NCBI RefSeq assembly: GCF_002251735.1
Contig: NZ_NOXS01000033.1
Location: 337,846-401,845, forward strand
Source of the DNA: Elstera cyanobacteriorum
GTDB lineage: Bacteria; Pseudomonadota; Alphaproteobacteria; Elsterales; Elsteraceae
Length of the DNA stretch: 64,000 bases
Reading direction: 5' to 3'
Shown: positions 1 through 8,267 of the stretch, one piece after another
Layout: each line of letters starts with the position of its first letter
Position numbering within the stretch: position 1 is the stretch's first letter
Made by a program: the position numbers and the translations under genes
Notes under the pieces: model-generated
What the model saw: the letters and a program-made list of their open reading frames with translations, nothing else
What the model was told of the DNA's origin: nothing
The model's database searches: none

Positions 1-14
1 CCCCCCCCCCCCCC
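1..14. other. Poly-C run at the left edge
   Basis: The window opens with 14 consecutive C residues before ordinary sequence begins. A homopolymer at the very end of a sequence is typical of a contig edge or a sequencing artefact. It is probably not biological, but nothing in the window can prove this. Confidence 0.7.
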
Positions 15-25
15 GCACTTATAGT

Positions 26-1468
26 CTAGACCATCATCATCATCGGCGGGGCCGCATCGACGGTAACGGCCAGTGTTACCTCGTTACTGTCGCTTTTGCC
101 GTCGATCGCTTTGGCGCGGAGCGTTGCAGCGCCCGGCACCGTTCCCATGACTTGCAATCGTTCGAAATCATGCGCAGAGACGGTGGCCGATGCGCCGAGA
201 TCGGTTCCGTCTAAGAGGAAGCGCAGCCCGCCAGCGCTTGACAGAAGGTACCGCGTGATCGTTTCCGTCCCGTCGCTGTCTGTTCCCTGCACGATGCCGC
301 TGACCGAAACCGGGGCGCCCGCCGTGATCGTGGTATCGCTGCCCGTGACGATGGGAACACGATTGCCGCTCTTGTCAGCTTTGCCCAAGCGATAGATCGT
401 CGTATTGGTCGAGGTAACGAGATAGCTGAGGTCATGTTCGGTCAGGGTAACAAGCCCTGCAGCGTCGGGCGTCCCAAGGTTATCGACAACCCGGGCGTCT
501 TTCCCGTACCCCTCGACCACCGTAAACGTATGCCCGGTTGGGATAACGGAGCCGCCCGCTACCCGAACAATATCCCCAGGCTGCAGCAGATCGACAAAGC
601 TCCCGCTATCGATCCCCCCGGTTTTATAGACCTCAACAAACTCCGAGTCGGCGGCATCGAAGGGTGTCATCGCGAAGCCCGCAACCGGGTCAGGCAATTC
701 CACGCCGCAAATGGCGGCAATGTTCGAGGCAAGGGCATGACAGCCATTCCAGTGCCACTTCATGCCAATGAACTGTTTGGCGACCGCTGCGATATCTGCT
801 GCTGTGGCCGTATTGGGTGTGGTATCGGATACGGCATTCGTTGTTAGCAGGCCATCGGCTTTGATGGACAGGCCGCTTTCCGTGATACCAGTCACCATCA
901 GCCGCGTCACATGGTCAAGGCTGCCCGCCTGATAGACCGCCGTTTCGACCAGACTATCGTCATAGGCGTAGTTGATCCACGTTACCCAGCCGGTAGTTGA
1001 ATCGCCAATCCCCGGCATTTGGGTGGTCCCGCCAATCTCGATGGTGCCGAACTGCGTTGGATCGGTGCCGTCGGTGAAATACGGGCTCCCATACATCCCA
1101 ATAATAAACTTCGTAAACTTATCCAGAACGGGTTACCGGATGCGCAGCAGCGACATCAGGGTGATCGACTGGCCGGGCGCAAAGGATCGGCTTTCGATTT
1201 CGAGTTCTGGGACGAGAAAATCCTCCGGCGGGCTGCTGGGGCCGCTTGGGCCGGAGGGCGGCGTGTAAAGCCCAGTGTAGCTATAGGTTAAAGACGCCGC
1301 TTGTGGTTTACTGGACGCCTGTGGGGCGATCCCTGGAGGGGAACCCCCACCGCCGCGCCAAGGTGAATAGGTGGGAAATTGGAAGCTGCGCAAGGGGGGC
1401 AACTTCGCCCGGCGCATGGCTCTGGGCTTGCCGAATGTGGCAAGTGAAGACCCGGCGATCGATGGCAT
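26..1468 (-). pseudogene. Repeat-domain protein with papain-fold (NlpC/P60-like) hydrolase domain, interrupted by an in-frame stop
   Basis: Two open stretches in one frame (1468-1136 and 1132-26) are separated only by a TAA at 1133-1135. The N-terminus at 1468 has a GGAG Shine-Dalgarno and a Pro/Gly-rich linker. It is followed by a domain starting FAPGQSITLMSLLRI, which resumes after the stop with PVLDKFTKFIIG; together these look like the SLL...D...ITKY pattern of repeat domains in large secreted alphaproteobacterial proteins. Next comes a cysteine-peptidase or amidase-like domain with WNGCHALASN (candidate catalytic Cys), QPGDIVRV, GHTFTVVEGYG (candidate His) and VVDNLG. A second repeat domain (ITRYLLSS to EVTLAVTV) follows, and the protein ends in PPMMMMV. 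There is no Sec signal, which would fit type I secretion. The stop could be a true mutation, a sequencing error, or the boundary of a shorter gene starting at the ATG at 1096. The function is inferred from motifs only. Confidence 0.55.
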
Positions 1469-1666
1469 TTCTATGCTCCGTCAAGCCGTTATAATGTCTG
1501 CCCGGTAGCATTTTGCCCCAGGGTCAGCGCCGCTCTTTCTGATCGGCTAACCTTTGATCTGCAATCAAAGTCTGTATGACAGGCTATCTATTGCAGCCAT
1601 CCTGCGCAATACGAAAGCTAGAGATTTGAGCAGTTTTGCAATTAATTCGGTAGAGATCAAATTTCT

Positions 1667-1700
1667 AATTCACAAAAAAACAATGTTTATTGTGAATTAT
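1667..1700. promoter_or_regulatory. AT-rich inverted repeat upstream of the ABC importer
   Basis: Perfect 10-base arms TAATTCACAA (1667-1676) and TTGTGAATTA (1691-1700) flank a 14-base spacer. They lie in a markedly AT-rich stretch (about 1600-1735) between the divergent broken gene and the importer. The distance to the importer start at 1760 suits an operator overlapping the promoter. The regulator is unknown. The rest of 1469-1759 shows no gene. Confidence 0.5.
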
Positions 1701-1759
1701 GCTTTACGAATAAAAAGACCTGTGATTTGTTGAAGGGCGAATTTCAAAGAGGTTTTACG

Positions 1760-2803
1760 ATGCCTTTCCTTCATACCTTGATCATGCGCTCCGTCCGGCG
1801 TCGTGCCGCGCTGGTCGGCCTGACCGCGACGCTAGCGGTGGCGGCGCTGCCCGCCGCGGCGCAGGTGAAGCTGCAAGTCGGCTATATTCCCGTTCTCGGC
1901 GTTTCGCAGTTGTTCGTTGTGGAAGGCGAAGGTTGGGCAAAAGAAGCGGGGCTTGACCTCCAGATCACCCGCTTCGATAGCGGCCCGGCGATGATCCAGG
2001 CGCTGGCCTCGGGCAAGCTCGACGTGCTCTATGCCGGGGTCAGCCCGTTCATTGTGGCGAAGGCCAATGGCATCGGCGTGACCGTGCTGGCGGCGACCGC
2101 GACGGAAGAAATCGCCCTGGTCGGGCGCGGCAAATTCGCCGAACTAGTGGCGAAGACCGGCTCCGCCGCCGCCGCCGTCCCGGCTTTCTTCAAGGAAACC
2201 GGCGCCAAGGTGAAAATCTCTACCCAGCCTGCGGGGTCGGTGCCCGATACCGTTACCCGCTATTGGGTGAACGAGGTCGGTAAGCTCGACCAGACCCAGA
2301 TCGAGATTCTGCCGATGGGGATCGAAAAGACCCAGCAAGCCTTGCTGGCCAAGGCGGTGGATGTGGCGGCGGTCCGCGAGCCGGTGATTACCATCATCCG
2401 TGACCTTGACCCGGACGTGAAAGTGGTCGGCCTTGGCGGGGAAATCTTCCCGGGCCAGCCCGGTTCGGTGCTCGCCGTGCGCGACGATGCCCGCAAGGCG
2501 AACCCGGCGGCCATCGACGCGTTGGTCGCCCTGCACGTCCGCGCCACCAAGCTGCTGAGCAGCGACCCGAAGAAAGCCGCCCCAGCGGTGCATAAGTTCA
2601 TCGGCGCTGGCCTGACCGATCAGGCGACGATCGAAAAGGCGCTGGCCTCCCCCTCGTCGAAGTTCGAAGCCAACCCGGATGCGATCCGCGCCTCCGTCGA
2701 TAAAATGCAGACTTTCCAGGCGAAAATCGGCACTCTGCCGCAGACCGTATCGCTCGATACGCTGTTTGATGTTGGCCCCTACAAGAAAGCCGCTGCCCAG
2801 TAA
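1760..2803 (+). CDS. ABC transporter periplasmic substrate-binding protein, SsuA/TauA/NrtA superfamily
   Basis: Periplasmic receptor of an importer. I chose the ATG at 1760 because AAAGAGG (1746-1752) sits 7 bases upstream; an earlier in-frame start at 1727 lacks this. The N-terminus is a Sec signal: basic RSVRRRAALVG, a hydrophobic stretch, then ALPAAAQ. The mature protein begins VKLQVGYIPVLGVSQLFVVEGEGWAKEAGL, typical of the NMT1/SsuA fold, with a GKLDVLYAGVSPFIVA segment where the ligand-binding lobes are read. The permease and ATPase follow at once with overlapping ends, so the three form one operon. Family members bind aliphatic sulfonates, taurine, nitrate or thiamine precursors. The sequence does not settle which, and the real nrtA of this window lies elsewhere (47.6 kb). 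Confidence 0.88.
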   Translation: MPFLHTLIMRSVRRRAALVGLTATLAVAALPAAAQVKLQVGYIPVLGVSQLFVVEGEGWAKEAGLDLQITRFDSGPAMIQALASGKLDVLYAGVSPFIVAKANGIGVTVLAATATEEIALVGRGKFAELVAKTGSAAAAVPAFFKETGAKVKISTQPAGSVPDTVTRYWVNEVGKLDQTQIEILPMGIEKTQQALLAKAVDVAAVREPVITIIRDLDPDVKVVGLGGEIFPGQPGSVLAVRDDARKANPAAIDALVALHVRATKLLSSDPKKAAPAVHKFIGAGLTDQATIEKALASPSSKFEANPDAIRASVDKMQTFQAKIGTLPQTVSLDTLFDVGPYKKAAAQ

Positions 2804-3585
2804 TGTCCTCTGCGCCTGCCGTTGGCCCCAACCGCGCCGCCCTGCACCGATTGATCCTGTCGCTTGCCGGGTTGGCGCTCTTCCTCGGAGTTTGGGAATC
2901 GCTGGCGCAGAGCGGGCTGCTGTCCCGCACGCTCGCCCCGCCGCCGTCGATGATCCCGGCGGCGGCCTTGCGCGAATGGTTGAGCGGCCATTGGCTGAAG
3001 GCGGTGCAGGGCAGTTTCGGCCATTATGCGGCGGGCTTGTTGCTCGGCTCCGGCCTCGGCATCGCCCTGGGCATTGCCGCTGGTTTATCGCGGACCTTCG
3101 AGGCGCTGCAACTCGGCATCGTGCGCGTGCTGCGTCCGGTGCCGGGGATTGCCTGGATTCCCTTTGCCGTCATCTGGTTTGGGATTACCGAGGCGGCGGC
3201 GACCTTCATCATCGCCATCGGTGTTTTCTGGATCAATTATTTCGCCGCTTTCGCCGCCGTGCGCGGGGTCGATCCCGATTTGCTGGAAGTGGCGGACGCC
3301 TTCGGCCATCGGGGGCGCGGCGCGAAGCTTTTTAAGATCGTGCTGCCCGCCGCCGCGCCGGGCATCTTCAACGGCATTCGCATCGCATTGGGGCAAGGCT
3401 GGATGGCGGTGGTGGCGGCGGAGCTGTTTGGCATTCCCGGCATTGGCGCGCGGATGATGGAAGCCTCCTCCCTGCTCGCCACCTCGGTCGTCGTGCTCTA
3501 CATGCTGACCATCGCGGCGCTTTATAGCCTTACCGATATTCTCTTCGGCCGCCTGACGGCCCTGGTGCTGCAATGGCAACGCTGA
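2803..3585 (+). CDS. ABC transporter permease, SsuC/TauC type
   Basis: Inner-membrane permease (260 aa) of the same importer. The ATG overlaps the TAA of the binding protein by one base, indicating translational coupling. It begins with a transmembrane helix (LILSLAGLALFLGVWESLAQSG) and has the usual six or so hydrophobic segments of BPD_transp_1 permeases. The EAA loop that contacts the ATPase is visible as DLLEVADAFGHRGRGAKLFKIVLPAAAPGIFNGIRIALG (in part, about residues 160-200). Substrate is unresolved, as for the binding protein. Confidence 0.9.
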   Translation: MSSAPAVGPNRAALHRLILSLAGLALFLGVWESLAQSGLLSRTLAPPPSMIPAAALREWLSGHWLKAVQGSFGHYAAGLLLGSGLGIALGIAAGLSRTFEALQLGIVRVLRPVPGIAWIPFAVIWFGITEAAATFIIAIGVFWINYFAAFAAVRGVDPDLLEVADAFGHRGRGAKLFKIVLPAAAPGIFNGIRIALGQGWMAVVAAELFGIPGIGARMMEASSLLATSVVVLYMLTIAALYSLTDILFGRLTALVLQWQR

Positions 3586-4349
3586 CCCCGCCGATCATCG
3601 AGATCACCGGTCTGAAACTCGCCTATCCGCAACCCGGCGGCGGCGAGACGGTGGTGCTGGAAAAACTCGACCTGACGCTCAATCGCGGGGAGTTCGTCGC
3701 CATCGTCGGCGCGTCCGGCGTCGGGAAATCGACGCTGCTGCGCATTCTGGCCGATCTATCGAAGCCGTCGGCGGGCACGGTGGTAAGCCGTCTTGCCGCC
3801 CGCCCGAAAAGCCGCCCCAGCGCCCTGGTCTTCCAAGAAGCGCGGCTGTTGCCGTGGCGGCGCATTCTGGGGAACGTGATGTTTGGGCTGGAGGGCCTCG
3901 GCCTGTCCAAAGACGAACAGCGCGCCCGCGCCGAAGCGGTGCTCGATCTCGTCGGCCTGACCGAGTTCAAAACCCGCTGGCCCTATCAGCTTTCTGGGGG
4001 GCAGCGTCAGCGCGTCGGTCTGGCGCGCGCTTTGGCGGTCGAACCCGATCTCTTGTTGCTCGATGAGCCGTTTGGCGCGCTCGACGCCATTACCCGCGCG
4101 CAATTGCAGGACGAGGTGCTGCGACTGTGGAAGGCCAGCGGGACCACCATCCTAATGGTCACCCATGACATCGACGAGGCGGTCTATCTCGCCGACCGGG
4201 TGATCCTGCTCGGCGGCAAGCCCGCGCAGATCACCGCGAGCCACCCGATCCTCGACCCCCGCCCCCGTCAACGCGGCGCGGCGGCCACCATCGACCGCGT
4301 GCGTGCCGATTTGGGCCGGGCGATGGGGGCGGAGGGCGAGGGGATTTAG
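3573..4349 (+). CDS. ABC transporter ATP-binding protein, SsuB/TauB type
   Basis: Cytoplasmic ATPase (258 aa) that powers the importer. Walker A is GASGVGKST (about residues 47-55), the Q-loop is LVFQEARLLPW, the ABC signature is LSGGQRQRVGLARAL, Walker B is LLLLDEPFGALDA, and the switch His is in MVTHDIDEAVYLAD. This composition is typical of the nitrate/sulfonate/taurine ATPase family. The start lies inside the last 13 bases of the permease gene, consistent with an overlapping three-gene operon. A hairpin terminator follows 25 bases after the stop. Confidence 0.92.
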   Translation: MATLTPPIIEITGLKLAYPQPGGGETVVLEKLDLTLNRGEFVAIVGASGVGKSTLLRILADLSKPSAGTVVSRLAARPKSRPSALVFQEARLLPWRRILGNVMFGLEGLGLSKDEQRARAEAVLDLVGLTEFKTRWPYQLSGGQRQRVGLARALAVEPDLLLLDEPFGALDAITRAQLQDEVLRLWKASGTTILMVTHDIDEAVYLADRVILLGGKPAQITASHPILDPRPRQRGAAATIDRVRADLGRAMGAEGEGI

Positions 4350-4374
4350 CCTTCCCCCCAAGCCCGCTAATAGA

Positions 4375-4408
4375 AAAGAGCGCCGCTCCCTCAGGGGTGG
4401 CGCTCTTT
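4375..4408. terminator. Intrinsic terminator between convergent genes
   Basis: Perfect 10-base arms AAAGAGCGCC (4375-4384) and GGCGCTCTTT (4399-4408). The A-rich left and T-rich right flanks make it usable from both strands, which suits its place between the importer operon and the oppositely transcribed ohr. Confidence 0.8.
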
Positions 4409-4445
4409 CGCTTTCGAAAGCCGGGGGCAAGCCCCGGCATCCGGC

Positions 4446-4871
4446 TTAGGCGATGGTCGATTTCACGTCGATATTGCCCCGCGTCGCGTTCGAATACGGG
4501 CAGACCTGATGAGCCTTTTCGACCAGGGTTTCCGCCGTGGTGCGATCCAGACCCGGCAGGCTGATGGCCAAGTCCACCGTCAGGCCAAAACCCCCAGCGG
4601 CGCGCGGGCCGATGCCGACCGTGCTGGTCACCGAAACATCGGCGGGAACCTTAATCCCGGTCTGGCTGCCGACGAACTTCATCGCGCCGATGAAGCAGGC
4701 GGCGTACCCCGCGGCGAAGAGCTGTTCCGGGTTGTTGCCGGGGCCGCCTGCGCCGCCGAGTTCCTTCGGCGTCGCCAGCTTCACATCTAAGCTGCCGTCG
4801 AGGGTGGCGGCATGGCCATCGCGGCCCCCGGTAGCACGGGCGGAGGTTTTGTAGAGAACGTTAACCGACAT
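4446..4871 (-). CDS. ohr: Organic hydroperoxide resistance protein Ohr
   Basis: Thiol peroxidase of the OsmC/Ohr family (141 aa, the usual Ohr length) that reduces organic and fatty-acid hydroperoxides in the cytoplasm. The two active-site cysteines are visible: GYAACFIGAMKFV (about residue 60) and HQVCPYSNATRGNIDV (about residue 124). The N-terminal VLYKTSARATGGRDGH is typical of Ohr rather than OsmC. It follows the esterase gene by 48 bases on the same strand, and ohrR lies divergently beyond that, so it is very probably in the OhrR regulon. Confidence 0.95.
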   Translation of the reverse strand: MSVNVLYKTSARATGGRDGHAATLDGSLDVKLATPKELGGAGGPGNNPEQLFAAGYAACFIGAMKFVGSQTGIKVPADVSVTSTVGIGPRAAGGFGLTVDLAISLPGLDRTTAETLVEKAHQVCPYSNATRGNIDVKSTIA

Positions 4872-4919
4872 GATGAGATCCTTTCGAGAGGGAGGTGGTG
4901 GGGTTGGGGGAGGGAAAAC

Positions 4920-5939
4920 TTATTTCAGCGCCGCTTTGACGAAACCGGCGGCCTGATCGAGGGCGGCCTGAGCGGCGGGGGTTTCGGCGAGCGCGTTCAG
5001 CATCACGAAATCATGGATCGTCGCATTGTAGCGCGTCACGGTGGTAACCACACCCGCTTCGATCAGCTTGCGGGCGTAGGCTTCGCCCTCATCGCGCAGA
5101 ACATCGTTTTCGGCGGTGATGACCAGGGCTTTCGGTTGGCCCGCCAGTTGCGCCTTGCTGGCGTTGAGCGGCGAGATCTTCGGATCGGCCCGGTTGGCGC
5201 CTTCCGGCAGATAGGCGTTCCAGAACCATTCCATCGCCGGTTTCGTCAGCCACGGGCCATTCGCGAAAGCGCGGTAAGACCCATTGTCCAGGCTGGCATC
5301 GGTCACCGGGTAGAACAGAAGCTGCCCCTTCAGCGCCGGGCCGCCGCGTTCCTGGGCAAGCTGGGCGACCACAGCGGTCATATTGCCGCCAACACTATCG
5401 CCCGCAATGACGAGGCGCTTGCCGTCGATGCCCAGTTTCGCGCCGTTTTCCGCAACATACTTGGTGACGGCGTAATCTTGCTCAATGGCAACCGGGTAAC
5501 GCGCTTCCGGCGAGCGGTCGTAATCGACGAAGACCAGTGCAGCTTTAGTGCGCGTCACCAGATCGCGGATGAGCCGGTCGTGAGTCAGCGTATCGCCCAT
5601 CACCCAACCGGCGCCGTGGAAGTAGACGATGGCGGGCAGGGCGCCTTTGGCCCCGGCCGGGCGCAGGATGCGGACGCGGGTTTGCCCCGTCGGGCCGACC
5701 GGCAGCGTGCTGTCCTTTACGTCGATGCCCTGGGGCGCTTTGGCGCCGCTCTGGACCGTCCGCAGCACTGTGCGGGCGCCATCCGGCGTCAGCGTGTAGA
5801 TCGGCTTGCCGCCCGAGGCGGCGACGGCATCGAGGAATTTCTGGGTCGTCGGCTCCAGCACCGGATCGGCGGCCAAGGCCGGAAGGGTGAGGGCGGTGGT
5901 GACGATCGCCGCAGCGAGGGCGTGGGACAACGGGGTCAT
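4920..5939 (-). CDS. Exported alpha/beta-hydrolase, hormone-sensitive-lipase family esterase
   Basis: Predicted secreted or periplasmic carboxylesterase (339 aa). The N-terminus is a Sec signal (HALAAAIVTTALTLPALAAD). The oxyanion-hole motif is YFHGAGWVMGD (HGAG in place of the common HGGG), the nucleophile elbow is IAGDSVGGNMT, the acid lies near ITAENDVLRDEGE, and the catalytic His is in NATIHDFVMLNAL. These order as in family IV (HSL) lipases. It is the first gene of a two-gene unit with ohr and is divergent from ohrR, which suggests induction by organic peroxides. A role such as release of oxidised acyl groups is my inference. Confidence 0.85.
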   Translation of the reverse strand: MTPLSHALAAAIVTTALTLPALAADPVLEPTTQKFLDAVAASGGKPIYTLTPDGARTVLRTVQSGAKAPQGIDVKDSTLPVGPTGQTRVRILRPAGAKGALPAIVYFHGAGWVMGDTLTHDRLIRDLVTRTKAALVFVDYDRSPEARYPVAIEQDYAVTKYVAENGAKLGIDGKRLVIAGDSVGGNMTAVVAQLAQERGGPALKGQLLFYPVTDASLDNGSYRAFANGPWLTKPAMEWFWNAYLPEGANRADPKISPLNASKAQLAGQPKALVITAENDVLRDEGEAYARKLIEAGVVTTVTRYNATIHDFVMLNALAETPAAQAALDQAAGFVKAALK

Positions 5940-5963
5940 GGTCAGCTCCTTTTAAGTCGTCAG

Positions 5964-6037
5964 CGATTAGATCGTATGCGACTGTTATGCGCCTTGTTGG
6001 GAAGGCTGTCAAGCGTGTACGATTAGGTCGTGCGATA
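5964..6037. promoter_or_regulatory. Candidate OhrR operators in the esterase-ohrR intergenic region
   Basis: The 118-base gap holds two similar elements: CGATTAGATCGTATGCGA (5964-5981) and CGATTAGGTCGTGCGATA (6020-6037). Each contains a near-palindrome (TCGTATGCGA and TCGTGCGA). A repeated site between a divergent MarR-family regulator and its likely target is the normal arrangement for autoregulation. The assignment to OhrR is by position only. Confidence 0.5.
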
Positions 6038-6057
6038 ATTTTCTGGGGAGCCGTCCG

Positions 6058-6522
6058 ATGTCCGACGAATGGCTGAAACTCGATAATCAGCTTTGCTTTG
6101 CGCTCTATTCGGCCAGCCACGCCTTTACGCGGGTTTATAAGCCGCTGCTGGATCGGCTGGGCCTGACCTATCCGCAGTATCTCGCGATGATGCTGCTGTG
6201 GGAGCAGGACGGTCAGACCGTTGGTGCGCTGGGGGAACGGCTGTATCTTGAATCGAGCACCCTGACGCCGCTGTTAAAGCGTCTCGAAGCGGCGGGCTTT
6301 ATCGCGCGGCACCGGTCGGCGGAGGATCAGCGGCAGGTGCGCCTCTATCTCACCGACGCGGGCCGGGCCTTGAAGGATCAGGCGCAATCCATCCCGCCCT
6401 GCCTGCTGCCGGCGATTGGGCTACCGGTATCGGAGATCGTCACCCTCAAACAGCAGATCGCCCGCTTGCGCGGATCGCTGACGGCATCCGCCGAGGCGGC
6501 AGAAACGATGAAGAATAATTAG
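6058..6522 (+). CDS. ohrR: MarR-family organic-peroxide sensor OhrR
   Basis: Transcriptional repressor (154 aa) of the OhrR branch of MarR proteins. The peroxide-sensing cysteine is at the expected N-terminal place (LDNQLCFALYSASHAFTR, about residue 13). The winged helix follows: YPQYLAMMLLWEQDG, LGERLYLESSTLTPLLKRLEAAGFI as recognition helix, and RSAEDQRQVRLYLTDAG as wing. It is divergent from the esterase-ohr unit. In this family, oxidation of the Cys by organic hydroperoxides releases DNA. A second Cys in the C-terminal region (PPCLLPAIG) may make it a two-Cys type, but this is uncertain. Confidence 0.93.
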   Translation: MSDEWLKLDNQLCFALYSASHAFTRVYKPLLDRLGLTYPQYLAMMLLWEQDGQTVGALGERLYLESSTLTPLLKRLEAAGFIARHRSAEDQRQVRLYLTDAGRALKDQAQSIPPCLLPAIGLPVSEIVTLKQQIARLRGSLTASAEAAETMKNN

Positions 6523-6540
6523 GATACCGTTTCATAATTC

Positions 6541-6966
6541 CCGCGGAAACCCTGGTGTATACCCCTAACCAACATGGGGTCTTCCCTCAAAAGGGCGGAA
6601 GTGGGCCGATTTTGGCGGCATGCAGTGTGGCCCCTGCGCCGCAGGGTGAAGCGCCTGTCGTTTCTGTCGGGAATCCATACGAAAAATTCACTTGCGCGGG
6701 GGGGCGTTTTGCCTCATACGCAGCGTTAGACGCACTCGCACGTGCCTATGGCCCGATCTGGGAAGTAAGCCCAGGGTTGGTTATGCAACGACGGACCCGC
6801 GTCCTTTTGGATCCTCTAGCAACTCTGCTGGTGCCGAAGGGAATAGTGGCCATGACTGGTAAACGCCTTCACCTTAGGATGATCGACCCCGCCCTGTTTG
6901 TGGCGGCGTCTAGTCTTTTGGTCGGCGTGCAGCCTAGGCCCTAGACGTGGGCGGCGCGCCGACCTT
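6541..6966 (+). ncRNA. Candidate long structured leader RNA upstream of the decarboxylase
   Basis: The 599 bases between ohrR and the decarboxylase hold no convincing gene but many complementary segments. CTTCC (6581-6585) can pair with GGAAG (6597-6601). CCCTGC (6632-6637) pairs with GCAGGG (6641-6646). CTGGG (6758-6762) pairs with CCCAG (6770-6774). An 11-pair stem forms from GGTCGGCGTGC (6920-6930) and GCGCGCCGACC (6954-6964). CGTCTAG (6907-6913) is complementary to CTAGACG (6941-6947) inside that stem's loop, which makes an H-type pseudoknot. A further hairpin CCCCG/CGGGG lies at 7066-7083. A leader RNA class called speF is reported upstream of alphaproteobacterial ornithine decarboxylase genes. 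The context fits, but I cannot confirm the match by eye. A 129-codon GTG-started frame (6555-6944) has codon use unlike its neighbours and is probably fortuitous. Confidence 0.45.
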
Positions 6967-7121
6967 TAAAGCGGCTCGCCCCTGATCCTTCTACCCTCGT
7001 TTCATCGCTGCGCTCCCTAAGTCGCCCAAATGTGGCGGCGACCAGATCGCTTCCCTTATTCCAAACCCCGGTTCAAGTCGGGGAAAATAGGCTATCCGCC
7101 TATCGTGTGGAGTTTGTCGCC

Positions 7122-8252
7122 ATGACTGCCAAGATCGAACGCTATCTCGCCGAAAACCAGGTGGAAACCCCGTGCCTCGTGGTCGATCTTGACGTGATCG
7201 CCGAGAATTACCGCACGATGAACCGTCTGCTGCCGCTGGCGCGCATTTTCTACGCGGTCAAAGCCAACCCGGAACCCGCCGTGGTCGCCATGCTGAACGG
7301 CCTCGGTTCCTCCTTCGATACCGCCAGCCGTGGCGAGATCGATCTGGTGCTGGGCCAGGGTGCCAGCCCGGACCGTGTGTCCTTCGGCAATACCATCAAG
7401 AAGCAGCGCGACATTGCTTACGCCTATGAAAAGGGCGTGCGTCTGTTCGCCTTCGATTCGGAAGCCGAGCTGGAAAAGCTCGCCGAATCGGCGCCGGGCG
7501 CGAAGGTGTTCTGCCGTATCCTCATGGAATGCGGCGGTGCCGAATGGCCGCTGTCGCGCAAGTTCGGTTGTGCGCCGGAAATGGCGACCGACCTGCTGGT
7601 GCGCGCCCGTGACCTGGGGCTGGAGCCCTATGGCATCTCCTTCCATGTCGGCTCGCAGCAGACCGATATCGGCCAGTGGGACGTTGCCATTGGTCGCGCC
7701 GCCGCCATGTTCTCGGCGATTGCCAAAGCCAATATCGACCTGAAGATGGTCAATATCGGCGGCGGTTTCCCGGCGAAATACCGCGCCAACATCCGCCCGG
7801 TCGAAGCCTATTGCGACGGCGTGATGAGCGCGATGCAGAAGCACTTCGGCAATGCCATCCCGGAAATCATCATCGAGCCGGGCCGCTCGATGGTCGGTGA
7901 TGCGGGCGTGATCCAGACCGAGGTCGTGCTGATCTCGAAGAAGGATTACGAGGAAGACAAGCGCTGGGTCTATCTCGACATCGGCAAGTTCGGCGGTCTC
8001 GCCGAAACGATGGACGAGGCGATTAAGTATGATATCGCCACCGACCGCGATGGCGGCGAAACCGCGCCGGTGATCCTGGCCGGGCCGACCTGCGACAGCG
8101 CCGATATTCTGTACGAAAAGACCGAATACCGCCTGCCGGTCGAACTCAAGGTCGGCGACAAGGTCAAGATCCTCGCGACGGGTGCCTATACCACCTCCTA
8201 CTCGGCGGTGAACTTCAACGGGTTCGCCCCGCTGAAAGCGGTTTGCATCTAA
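7122..8252 (+). CDS. PLP-dependent ornithine/lysine decarboxylase (alanine-racemase fold)
   Basis: Cytoplasmic decarboxylase (376 aa) making putrescine or cadaverine. I chose the ATG at 7122 (MTAKIERYLAEN), which gives the usual family length and start; upstream codons are atypical. The PLP lysine is in ARIFYAVKANPEP. ASRGEID, FHVGSQ, NIGGGFP and the phosphate-binding EPGRSMVGDAG follow in order. The C-terminal GPTCDSADILYEK carries the Cys that the partner subunit contributes to the active site in this family. Ornithine versus lysine specificity cannot be set from these motifs. A long structured leader precedes it and a bidirectional terminator follows it. Confidence 0.9.
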   Translation: MTAKIERYLAENQVETPCLVVDLDVIAENYRTMNRLLPLARIFYAVKANPEPAVVAMLNGLGSSFDTASRGEIDLVLGQGASPDRVSFGNTIKKQRDIAYAYEKGVRLFAFDSEAELEKLAESAPGAKVFCRILMECGGAEWPLSRKFGCAPEMATDLLVRARDLGLEPYGISFHVGSQQTDIGQWDVAIGRAAAMFSAIAKANIDLKMVNIGGGFPAKYRANIRPVEAYCDGVMSAMQKHFGNAIPEIIIEPGRSMVGDAGVIQTEVVLISKKDYEEDKRWVYLDIGKFGGLAETMDEAIKYDIATDRDGGETAPVILAGPTCDSADILYEKTEYRLPVELKVGDKVKILATGAYTTSYSAVNFNGFAPLKAVCI

Positions 8253-8267
8253 CGGTACGCGCTGTCG

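Noticed and set aside
4812-6026. 404-codon frame antisense to the esterase
   Set aside because: It lies opposite a gene with clear catalytic motifs and runs across the regulatory region between esterase and ohrR.
6555-6944. 129-codon frame with a GTG start between ohrR and the decarboxylase
   Set aside because: Codon use is mixed and unlike neighbours, there is no Shine-Dalgarno or recognisable domain, and the stretch contains several RNA stems.
7066-7083. CCCCG GTTCAAGT CGGGG looks like a tRNA T-arm
   Set aside because: The loop has eight bases and no D-arm, anticodon arm or acceptor stem can be drawn around it. It is treated as part of the structured leader.
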